From JAXGPF01 sp964650945 (GTDB lineage: Bacteria; Verrucomicrobiota; Kiritimatiellia; JAAZAB01), in contig CAZYXU010000063.1 in NCBI GenBank assembly GCA_964650945.1, forward strand, positions 1-18,761: 18,761 bases of DNA. Reading direction: 5' to 3'. Below, piece by piece: positions 1 through 6,489 of the stretch. Below the pieces are notes generated by a model. It was not told the origin of the DNA and did no database searches. It saw only the letters and a program-made list of their open reading frames with translations. Within the stretch, counting starts at the first letter, position 1, and each line of letters begins with the position of its first letter. The position numbers and the translations under genes were made by a program.

Positions 1-1043
1 TTGAGACACCGTTCATTTTTTCCACCCGGCCGCCCGTGAATTTTTTTCCGCCGGAAACCCCGGCAAACCCGAAAGGGAATTGAGACTTATGTCGGGATAG
101 TACACCCCGACCTTATCCAAGACGGGCCGGAAACCCCGGCAAACCCGAAAGGGAATTGAGACATTAATCCATTTTCCCGCATAGCGGGAAGCGGATTGAT
201 TCCCGCCGGAAACCCCGGCAAACCCGAAAGGGAATTGAGACTCCCGCATAGCGGGAAGCGGATTGATTCCCACGGAATAAGCCGGAAACCCCGGCAAACC
301 CGAAAGGGAATTGAGACCGCCTGAAATCAACTAAAACAAACAATTAAAGCCAAGGGCGCCGGAAACCCCGGCAAACCCGAAAGGGAATTGAGACCATCCG
401 AACATCCGACGTAAGGTTGTTTGGCTTTCTTCATGCGCCGGAAACCCCGGCAAACCCGAAAGGGAATTGAGACCCGCGTTAAAAATCATCCAATGTTTTC
501 CCGCTATCGCAGTCAAAAAACGGTTTCCCATGCCGGAAACCCCGGCAAACCCGAAAGGGAATTGAGACCCGGGAAAATCAAATACCGGATAACCGGACTT
601 TTGCAGTGCGGCCGGAAACCCCGGCAAACCCGAAAGGGAATTGAGACTCGGATCGCGATACAGGCCATATTCCGCCTGCATTTCTCCGGCCGGAAACCCC
701 GGCAAACCCGAAAGGGAATTGAGACACGCCCGTTTTTCTGTTGCGTATCCCAATCCGGCTTTTCGGCCGGAAACCCCGGCAAACCCGAAAGGGAATTGAG
801 ACCTCCCGTATCCTGTTTTTCTCGTCGTCCAACATACGATCCGCGCCGGAAACCCCGGCAAACCCGAAAGGGAATTGAGACTTTCCGCGGCTGTCTGGCC
901 GGGCAACGGCGCGTCAATGGCCGGAAACCCCGGCAAACCCGAAAGGGAATTGAGACACGGCGCGGCGGGGTGCGCCGCGCATCTCAAATTTGGAATTTGA
1001 AATCTCAAATCTCCGCAGGGCAAACCCGAAAGGAAATTGAGAC
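1..1043 (+). CRISPR. CRISPR array, 37-nt repeat, continues off the left edge
   Basis: Twelve identical 37-nt repeats start at 50, 126, 205, 281, 358, 437, 532, 611, 689, 766, 845 and 920. The last 7 nt of another repeat lie at 1-7, and a degenerate final repeat lies at 1007-1043. The repeat contains two potential stems, GCCGG-AAACC-CCGGC and CCC-GAAA-GGG, and ends in AATTGAGAC. That end resembles the 8-nt ATTGAAAC-type 5' handle left on crRNAs by Cas6-family processing. Spacers are 42, 39, 42, 39, 40, 42, 58, 42, 41, 40, 42, 38 and 50 nt. The handle at the repeat 3' end and the decayed repeat at the right both indicate transcription left to right, with the leader outside the window. Variable 38-42 nt spacers and this handle fit type I or type III systems. 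No cas gene is present, so the subtype is open. Confidence 0.98.
1007..1043 (+). repeat. Degenerate terminal CRISPR repeat
   Basis: The last 23 nt match the array repeat with one mismatch (GGGAATTG has become GGAAATTG). The first 14 nt, including the first hairpin arm, have lost the consensus. A decayed repeat is normal at the leader-distal end of an array, and this one sets the array's polarity. Confidence 0.9.
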
Positions 1044-1240
1044 CTGGATGGCTCAGTCAAGCCGGGCCAAGGAAAGCGGTGTCAAGCCACCGCAGTCCAC
1101 ACCAGAAAGAAATGGCCCCCAACCAGGTGCCATTGCGTATCGTCGCTGGCGCGGCTAAACTTCCGTTCGGCCGGAAGCCAAGTTTCCGGTCTGAGTCAGT
1201 TGCGCTCAACAGTCCGCCGTTCGGGAATGAAACGTAAGGG

Positions 1241-1290
1241 TTGACGCAAGGGTATCGATATGCTATACGTATCCCATAAAGGAGATCGAT
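1241..1290 (+). promoter_or_regulatory. Promoter, palindromes and RBS of the vapBC pair
   Basis: A -35 box TTGACG (1241-1246) is separated by 17 nt from TATACG (1264-1269). AAAGGAG (1278-1284) sits 6 nt before the ATG at 1291. Two 8-bp palindromes, TATCGATA (1253-1260) and ATACGTAT (1265-1272), lie between and on the promoter elements. A further ATCGAT lies just before the start codon. AbrB-fold antitoxins commonly bind palindromic operators over their own promoter, so these are candidate autoregulatory sites. That role is inferred. Confidence 0.65.
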
Positions 1291-1500
1291 ATGAGTGCTG
1301 TAACTGTTTCACCTAAATACCAAGTAGTCATCCCTAAAGCCATACGTGAGCGCACGGGGATTTCTCCGGGCGAGAAGCTGCAGGTTCTGAGCTTCGACGA
1401 CAGAATTGAGCTGGTACGTACGCGACGCATGCGCGACATGCGAGGATTTCTCCGAGGGCTAGACCCATCTTTCGTTCGGGACGAGGAAGACCGCGCATGA
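1291..1500 (+). CDS. vapB: AbrB/SpoVT-family antitoxin (VapB-like)
   Basis: This 69-residue protein has the swapped-hairpin AbrB/SpoVT DNA-binding fold at residues 1-45. The family signature is visible: VTVSPKYQVVIPKAIRE, then GISPGEKLQVL and IELVR. The basic and acidic C-terminal tail (residues 45-69) is the usual toxin-binding segment. Its stop overlaps the toxin start as ATGA at 1497-1500, so the two are translationally coupled. As antitoxin it should bind and neutralise the downstream PIN nuclease and repress the shared promoter. GC content is visibly lower than in the core genes to the right, consistent with horizontal acquisition. The start is set by AAAGGAG 6 nt upstream. Confidence 0.9.
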   Translation: MSAVTVSPKYQVVIPKAIRERTGISPGEKLQVLSFDDRIELVRTRRMRDMRGFLRGLDPSFVRDEEDRA

Positions 1501-1895
1501 ATCTTGTCGATACATCTGGATGGATCGAGTATTTCTTCGGTGGGCCCAATGCAGCGTATTTCACTCCGCCGGTCGAGGCAATCGACGATCTTGTTGTGCC
1601 TGTAATCTGTCTGTACGAAGTTTTCAAGAAGATTAACATCGTGGGGAACCAAGCCCAGGCACTTCAGGCGATTGCACAGATGAAGCAGGGGCGGGTTATT
1701 AATATTACAGAGGACATAGCCCTTGCCGCCGCATTATTCAGCGTGAAGCGGAAGTTGCCCATGGCCGACAGTATGATCTTCGCTACGGCAGCGGCCCAGG
1801 AGGCCGTTCTGTGGACGCAGGACGACCATTTCAAAGGACTTCCGAATGTGAATTATCGAGCAGCCCGAGCAAGCGGTGGAACCGTACGCCGCTAA
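1497..1895 (+). CDS. vapC: PIN-domain toxin ribonuclease (VapC-like)
   Basis: This 132-residue protein has a complete PIN-domain acidic set: Asp5 in VDTSGW, Glu41 in LYEVFKK, Asp91 in MADSMIFATA and Asp109 in TQDDHF. These residues coordinate Mg2+ or Mn2+ for single-strand RNA cleavage. Characterised VapC toxins cut tRNA or rRNA, but the substrate here cannot be read from sequence. The length is normal for the family and no catalytic residue is lost, so the toxin looks active. It is coupled to the antitoxin by a 4-nt overlap. The module lies between an intact CRISPR array and a decayed one of the same repeat family. The last 15 or so residues (RAARASGGTVRR) are a basic tail of no obvious function. 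Confidence 0.9.
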   Translation: MNLVDTSGWIEYFFGGPNAAYFTPPVEAIDDLVVPVICLYEVFKKINIVGNQAQALQAIAQMKQGRVINITEDIALAAALFSVKRKLPMADSMIFATAAAQEAVLWTQDDHFKGLPNVNYRAARASGGTVRR

Positions 1896-2033
1896 CGCGC
1901 CGCCGGTGCGCCGCGCCGTTCGCTGAGGAAAGAATGCCTCAAAACGCGACATTAAGGTGATGGTCGGCTGAGCAGGAAAAACAACGGAACGCCGGTGAGC
2001 CCCTGTCGACGCGTGCGCCTGAAATTTGAGACC

Positions 2034-2230
2034 TCAAAGCCCCCCGGCCAATCTGAAAGGGGATTGAGATGCGGCGGTAGATTATCCGCAGTTTACGCAG
2101 ATTGCGCAGATTGTGTCGGAATCCCCTGCCAACATGAAGGGGAATTGAGACCGGAGGCGGAGAGGTGTTCGGTGTTCGGGGGGCGGTGTTCGGGCCGGAA
2201 TCATCCGCCAACCCGAAACGGGATTCAGCC
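2034..2230 (+). CRISPR. Relic CRISPR array: three diverged repeats, two spacer-sized gaps
   Basis: Three copies aligned by eye to the 37-nt repeat of the main array lie in the same orientation. Copy 2034-2070 matches 24 of 29 over its last 29 positions. Copy 2115-2151 matches 30 of 37. Copy 2194-2230 matches 28 of 37. The gaps between them are 44 and 42 nt, matching the spacer length of the main array. All three have C at repeat position 16, where the main array has A, so they share an older variant. The whole gene-free stretch 1896-2443 holds only this relic, the 9-bp repeat block after it and the prfB promoter. Confidence 0.8.
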
Positions 2231-2231
2231 T

Positions 2232-2314
2232 TCCGTTCCTTAATCTGCGAAATCTGCGTAATCTGCGGATAGCAATCCGTTCCTTAATCTACGCAATCTG
2301 CGTAATCTGCGGAT
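2232..2314. repeat. Tandem 39-bp duplication built of 9-bp AATCTGCGN units
   Basis: Two 39-bp copies, 2232-2270 and 2276-2314, differ at only two positions and are separated by 5 nt. Each begins TCCGTTCCT and contains three consecutive 9-bp units of the form AATCTGCGN. The same 9-bp unit, on the opposite strand, fills much of the first spacer-sized gap of the relic CRISPR array (about 2080-2113). The block is intergenic and lies just upstream of the prfB promoter. Its function is unknown. Confidence 0.85.
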
Positions 2315-2340
2315 CAGATGGAATTTTTCTTTTTGCCGGC

Positions 2341-2369
2341 TTGCCAAACACCGGCGGTTCGGGCATAAT
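2341..2369 (+). promoter_or_regulatory. Candidate sigma-70-type promoter for prfB
   Basis: TTGCCA (2341-2346) and CATAAT (2364-2369) are separated by 17 nt. They lie about 75 nt upstream of the prfB start at 2444. The start is preceded by AAAGGA at 2431-2436, 7 nt from the ATG. Confidence 0.5.
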
Positions 2370-2443
2370 GCGTTTTTTGGCAATACCGGATAAATCAACC
2401 GCCAGGCAGCGTCCGGGCGGATATTTGCATAAAGGATGATTTC

Positions 2444-3605
2444 ATGCTGGAGGAACTGGAAGAACGTCTCGCGGAAATGGAGCGGCGGCTGGATGAGATG
2501 CGGAGGTATCTTTGACTGCGCGCAACGTGAAAAACAATTCGCGGAATACGAGCGGCGCATGGCGGCGCCGGATTTTTGGAACGATGCCAATGCCGCGCGC
2601 GCCCTGATCGAAAAAGCCAATGCCCACCGCGCGGTGCTGGAACCATGCCGGACGCTGGCCAGCCGCCTCGAGGATTGCCGCGTGATGCTGGAGCTGGCGC
2701 GGGGCGAAAAAGATCCCCAGCAAAGCCAGGCCGCGGCCGCGCATGTGCAGGAGGAATTGCGCCAGTGGGAGACCCATTTCGCCAGGCTGGAAATTCAGTC
2801 GCTGCTCGCCGGGCCGTTTGACCGCAACAACGCCTACCTCAGCCTGCATGCCGGCGCGGGCGGGACGGAGTCGTGCGACTGGGCATCCATGCTTTTCCGC
2901 ATGTACCGGCGGTACTGCGAACGGCGGAATTTCGAGCTGGCGGTGCTGGATATGCTGCCCGGCGACGAAGCGGGCATCAAGAGCGTTACTTTTTCCGTCA
3001 GCGGCGAATACGCTTACGGCCAGATGGCGGCGGAACGCGGGGTGCACCGGCTGGTGCGCATCAGCCCGTTCGATTCCAACAGCCGGCGCCACACTTCGTT
3101 CGCCTCGCTGGATGTGGTGGCGGAAATTGACGACGATTTCGACGTGGAAATCAAGGATGAGGAGTTGAAGGTGGACACCTACCGTTCCGGCGGCGCGGGC
3201 GGGCAGCATGTGAACAAGACCGATTCGGCGATCCGCATCACCCATCTGCCCTCCGGTATCGTGGTCGCCTGCCAGACGGAACGCTCGCAGCATTCCAACC
3301 GCGCCAAGGCCATGAAATTGCTGCGCGCCCGGCTGTATGAATGGCGGGAGGACCAGAAGCGGCGGGAGATGGAGCGGTTCTACGGCGAAAAAGGCGAGAT
3401 CGCCTGGGGGCGTCAGATTCGTTCCTACGTGATGCAGCCCTATACGATGGTCAAGGACCACCGCACGGAAGCCGAAACCGGCAATGTGGCGGCAGTGCTG
3501 GACGGCGACCTGGATATGTTCGTGGAAGCCTGGTTGAAACATAACCGCGCCGCGGCGGGGGCGGGCGGACAAGAACGCGGGGACGCGGGAACCATCCTGC
3601 CCTGA
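2444..3605 (+). CDS. prfB: Peptide chain release factor 2, expressed by +1 programmed frameshift
   Basis: RF2 recognises UAA and UGA stop codons and releases the finished peptide from the ribosome. The true start is ATG 2444, after AAAGGA. Frame 0 encodes 23 residues ending Tyr-Leu, then meets TGA at 2513-2515. The rest of the gene is in the +1 frame from GAC at 2514, giving about 386 residues. The SPF anticodon-like tripeptide, which marks RF2 rather than RF1, is at about 207-209 (RISPFDSNSRRH). The GGQ catalytic motif is at about 252-254 (SGGAGGQHVNK). Both positions agree with E. coli RF2. The C-terminus ends in a Gly/Ala-rich tail of about 18 residues. The open frame beginning at 2436 has an out-of-frame N-terminus and should not be used. 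dnaX follows after 60 nt. Confidence 0.97.
2502..2516 (+). promoter_or_regulatory. RF2 programmed +1 frameshift site
   Basis: The elements are an internal Shine-Dalgarno-like GGAGG (2502-2506), TAT, the slippery CTT (2510-2512), and an in-frame TGA followed by C (2513-2516). The run AGGTATCTTTGAC is the same arrangement as in E. coli prfB. There, low RF2 makes the ribosome pause at UGA and slip forward, so RF2 level controls its own synthesis. Autoregulation here follows from the conserved site and is not shown directly. Confidence 0.96.
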
Positions 3606-3665
3606 AGCCGCAGAAGCAAGCTCGGCGGTGGAGCCGGCATGACGCCGGGAGAAAGGAAACGCATT

Positions 3666-5504
3666 ATGGCTTATGAAGTTTTAGCCCGTAAGTGGCGGCC
3701 GCAGCAGTTTGACGACGTGGTCGGCCAGGCGCATGTGATTACCACGCTGAAGAACGCTATCCAGTCGGAACGCGTTGCCCATGCCTACCTGTTTGTCGGG
3801 CCGCGCGGCGTGGGCAAGACCACCATCGCCCGGATTTTTGCCCGGGCGTTGAACTGCGTCAAGGGTCCCGCGGCGCAGGCGTGCGGGGTTTGCGACTCTT
3901 GCCGGGAGATTTCCAATGGCAGCAATCTGGACGTTCAGGAAATTGACGCCGCCTCCAATCGCGGGATTGACAACATCCGCGAGTTGCGCGAGAACGCCCG
4001 GTTCATGCCGCAGGGGCGTTTTAAAATATATATCATTGACGAAGTGCACATGCTGACCACCGAGGCCTTTAACGCCCTCTTGAAAACCCTGGAAGAGCCG
4101 CCGCCGCACCTGAAGTTTTTCATGGCCACCACCGATCCCCAGAAAATCCCCGCCACCATCCTTTCCCGCTGCCAGCGGTTCGACCTGCGGCGCATTCCCA
4201 TCCCGCTGATCGTGGAACGCCTCGATTTGATCGCCCGCGACGAAAAGGTGGACGTCGATCACGACGCCTTGCTGGCGCTGGCGCGCGGCGCGGAAGGCGG
4301 CTTGCGCGACGCCGAATCGGCCCTGGACCAGATGATTTCTTTTCAGGGCCGGCAGATCAAAGAGGCGGACGTGCTGGCGGCGTTCGGGCTGGTTTCGCGC
4401 CAGTCCCTGGAAACGATGTCTGCGGCGCTGCTGGCCGGCGATATCTTGACGACGGTGAAAATGGTGGCCGAACTGGACGAGCATGGCAAGGACATGCAGC
4501 GTCTGCTGGTGGAATTGCTCGAGCATTTCCGCAACCTGCTGATTTATGTCGAAATCGGCGCCGATGCCGCGGCCGGCGCGCTGATCGAGTCCGACCAGGC
4601 CGTGCTGGCGCGCCAGGCGGGACAGACGGATGCCGGGCGTCTGCTGCGCATGACCGATATCCTCATGGAGACGCTCGACCGCCTGCGTTACGCGCTATCC
4701 CGGCGCACCTTGGTGGAAACGGCCTTGATCCGTTGCGCCCGCTTGGCCGATGCCATCAGCCTGGATGCCGTGCTCGATCAGATCAACGCCTTGAAAAACC
4801 AATTGGGAGTTGCGCCAGCCGACAATGCCTGGCAGACGGCGTCCCGTCCGCAGACGGCGCTCCGTCCGCAGGCTGCGCCCAGCCCGCAGACGGCGTCCCG
4901 TCCGCAGGCAGCGAGCCGGGAGGAAACAGCTGGGGCGGGCGCGGGGCCATCCGCGCCCCCGGGCATCGCCGGCGGCGATGAATTGAAGTTAAAGCCGGCG
5001 GTTGCCATCCCGGAGCCGGTATCCCGCGATCTCGCGCATCTCCTGCACGACTGGCACCTGGTGGTGGAACGGGTGGGCCGTTCGGCCATACGCGCCCGGA
5101 CTTGTTTGCTGGATGCGGCGCCGATGGCGGTGTTGGATGACAAGGTTGTGATCGGCATTGACCGCGAATTTGCCGACCGGCGGGAACAGTTACAGCAATC
5201 GCGCAACCGGCTGGCCGTCCAGAAAGCCCTGGAGGAAACCTTGAAGCGCCCCGTATCGGTAGAATTTGAAATATGCGACAAGTTGCCTGCGGTGTCCGGC
5301 GTTCCGCCGGCCCGGGGCGATGTATCGAGCGGGAAGTCCGCGGCCGGCGGCCGTCAGCCGGCCGCCGGCGGCAAGGCGGGCGCGGATGCGAAACCCGCCG
5401 CGCCGGCCGGCGGCAAAGCTGCCGTGCGCAAATGGATGGCGGACGAGAAAGTGCAGAAGGTTTTGGATGCATTTAACGGCAGCATACAGGAAATCAGGGA
5501 GTAG
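3666..5504 (+). CDS. dnaX: DNA polymerase III subunit tau (gamma/tau)
   Basis: This is the clamp-loader ATPase of the replicative polymerase, 612 residues. The AAA+ core opens with MAYEVLARKWRP. Walker A GPRGVGKTT spans residues 45-53. The zinc module is Cys64, Cys73, Cys76 and Cys79. Walker B is IIDEVH, with Asp125 and Glu126. The SRC motif with its arginine finger is at 167-169. Residues about 385-455 form an Ala/Pro/Gln linker containing a DNA-level 18-bp tandem repeat. A conserved C-terminal tau region ends KVLDAFNGSIQEIRE. ATG 3666 is chosen over the in-frame ATG at 3639 because AAAGGA (3652-3657) sits 8 nt before it and family proteins begin there. I see no A-rich slippery site that would yield a separate gamma form. 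ybaB follows after 14 nt. Confidence 0.96.
   Translation: MAYEVLARKWRPQQFDDVVGQAHVITTLKNAIQSERVAHAYLFVGPRGVGKTTIARIFARALNCVKGPAAQACGVCDSCREISNGSNLDVQEIDAASNRGIDNIRELRENARFMPQGRFKIYIIDEVHMLTTEAFNALLKTLEEPPPHLKFFMATTDPQKIPATILSRCQRFDLRRIPIPLIVERLDLIARDEKVDVDHDALLALARGAEGGLRDAESALDQMISFQGRQIKEADVLAAFGLVSRQSLETMSAALLAGDILTTVKMVAELDEHGKDMQRLLVELLEHFRNLLIYVEIGADAAAGALIESDQAVLARQAGQTDAGRLLRMTDILMETLDRLRYALSRRTLVETALIRCARLADAISLDAVLDQINALKNQLGVAPADNAWQTASRPQTALRPQAAPSPQTASRPQAASREETAGAGAGPSAPPGIAGGDELKLKPAVAIPEPVSRDLAHLLHDWHLVVERVGRSAIRARTCLLDAAPMAVLDDKVVIGIDREFADRREQLQQSRNRLAVQKALEETLKRPVSVEFEICDKLPAVSGVPPARGDVSSGKSAAGGRQPAAGGKAGADAKPAAPAGGKAAVRKWMADEKVQKVLDAFNGSIQEIRE
4833..4919 (+). repeat. 18-bp minisatellite inside dnaX
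   Basis: Four full 18-bp units start at 4833, 4851, 4869 and 4887, and a shortened fifth starts at 4905. The first and fourth units are identical (CAGACGGCGTCCCGTCCG). They encode QTASRP, QTALRP, QAAPSP, QTASRP and QAASR in the DnaX linker between the ATPase/oligomerisation part and the C-terminal region. Copy number could vary without breaking the frame, since 18 is a multiple of three. Confidence 0.9.
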
Positions 5505-5518
5505 GGAGCAAGGCAGAC

Positions 5519-5854
5519 ATGAAAAACATGTTCAAAATGATCAAAGACGCCGCCAGCATGCAGCGCAATGTCAAGAAAATCCAGGCGCAATTGCGCGAGC
5601 AGACGGTGGATTTCTCGGTGGGCGGAGGGCGTGGCGACGCCTGCGGGCAGGTAACCGTGACCGCGCGCGGCGACGGATCGGTGGCGGCGATTAAAATCGC
5701 GCCGGCGGCCATGGACCCGTCCCGGCCGGCGGTGTTGGAGAAAATGTTATTGACGGCGGTGGAAGGCGCGCTGGACGCGGCCCGCAAACACAGCGCCGGC
5801 GAGATGCGCCGCCTGATGTCTGAAATGGGCATGCCGGACTTACCGGGAATGTGA
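5519..5854 (+). CDS. ybaB: YbaB/EbfC-family nucleoid-associated protein
   Basis: This 111-residue protein fits the size and pattern of the YbaB/EbfC DNA-binding family. It has a helical, heptad-like N-terminus (MFKMIKDAASMQRNVKKIQAQL), then a beta segment with GQVTVTARGDGSVAAIKIAPA, then a C-terminal helix with AVEGALDAARKHSAGEM. Family members are dimeric, bind DNA and influence nucleoid structure. The dnaX-ybaB-recR order is widely conserved in bacteria and supports the call. AGCAAGG about 5 nt upstream serves as the RBS. The gap to recR is 26 nt. Confidence 0.92.
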   Translation: MKNMFKMIKDAASMQRNVKKIQAQLREQTVDFSVGGGRGDACGQVTVTARGDGSVAAIKIAPAAMDPSRPAVLEKMLLTAVEGALDAARKHSAGEMRRLMSEMGMPDLPGM

Positions 5855-5880
5855 TTGACCCGGATATAGATTGACAGGTC

Positions 5881-6483
5881 ATGCGTTTTCATCCTGCATT
5901 CGAAAAATTGCGCGATTGTTTCGGGCGGCTGCCGGGCATCGGCCGCCGTTCCGCCGAGCGGCTGGTTTTCGGCCTGCTGACGGATCAGGAGGGCTTGCTG
6001 CCGGAATTAGTTGCCGCCCTGCGCGAGGTGGAAGCCCAACTGCGCTGTTGCCGGATGTGCGGCGCGCTGACGGTGGCGGGGGAGGACCCCTGCCGTTTTT
6101 GCACCGATCCGGGCCGGGATGACGGGTTGTTGTGCGTGGTGGAAGCTCCGGCCGACATCATGCGGATCGAACAGGCCGGCGGCTACCGCGGCCGCTATCA
6201 TGCGTTGATGGGCCGGTTATCGCCGATGGGCGGGATGGGTGTGCAGGATTTGCGCCTGGCGGCGCTGCTGGAGCGGATTGAACGCGGGGCGTTTCGCGAG
6301 GTCATCCTGGCTTTGAACAGCAATGTCGAAAGCGACGCCACGGCCAGTTTTATCCGCAGCCGGCTGGCCGGCCGGAATTTGCAGGTTTCGCGCCCCGCCA
6401 TGGGCATTCCCGCCGGCAGCGGCGTGGCCTACGCGGATGCCCTGACCCTGGCCTGCGCCATGAAAAGCCGGCAGGCATTTTAG
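5881..6483 (+). CDS. recR: Recombination mediator protein RecR
   Basis: RecR works with RecO (and RecF) to load RecA onto single-stranded gaps during repair. The 200 residues show the full family layout. A helix-hairpin-helix LPGIGRRSAERL lies at 17-28. A zinc finger has Cys57, Cys60, Cys71 and Cys74. A Toprim domain begins at LLCVVEAPAD (83-92) and includes ALNSNVESDATASFI (144-158). The C-terminal Walker-B-like stretch is SRPAMGIPAGSGVAYAD. Only a weak AGG precedes the ATG at 5881, so translation may depend on readthrough from ybaB, whose stop is 26 nt upstream. tgt begins 6 nt after the stop. Confidence 0.96.
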   Translation: MRFHPAFEKLRDCFGRLPGIGRRSAERLVFGLLTDQEGLLPELVAALREVEAQLRCCRMCGALTVAGEDPCRFCTDPGRDDGLLCVVEAPADIMRIEQAGGYRGRYHALMGRLSPMGGMGVQDLRLAALLERIERGAFREVILALNSNVESDATASFIRSRLAGRNLQVSRPAMGIPAGSGVAYADALTLACAMKSRQAF

Positions 6484-6489
6484 CGCCCG

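Noticed and set aside
1084..1120. A further degenerate CRISPR repeat between the array and vapB
   Set aside because: The spacing is right (40 nt after 1043) and ACCAGAAAG resembles the repeat core, but most other positions disagree. It is too weak to list.
331..1158. Long open frames on both strands through the left region (for example 331-1023 minus and 421-1158 plus)
   Set aside because: They are translations of the CRISPR repeats, giving periodic peptides such as SLNSLSGLPGFPA. They are not genes.
1170..1233. GCCGGAAG at 1170 and GGGAATGAAAC ending at 1233 as repeat remnants
   Set aside because: Each matches only one end of the repeat and the spacing does not fit a repeat-spacer unit.
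1991..2032. GCCGG...TTTGAGAC as a fourth relic repeat
   Set aside because: The ends fit, but the length is 42 nt and there would be no spacer before the next relic copy.
2436..2513. prfB start at 2436
   Set aside because: The residues before the frameshift point are out of frame and do not resemble RF2. The ATG at 2444 with AAAGGA and the CTT-TGA-C site gives the correct N-terminus.
3681..4526. Minus-strand and alternate-frame open frames over the core genes
   Set aside because: They are shadows of dnaX, secDF, recJ, pckG and other high-GC genes, and show no recognisable domain of their own.
3666..5504. Programmed frameshift producing a gamma form of DnaX
   Set aside because: No A-rich slippery heptamer with downstream stop is visible in the gene.
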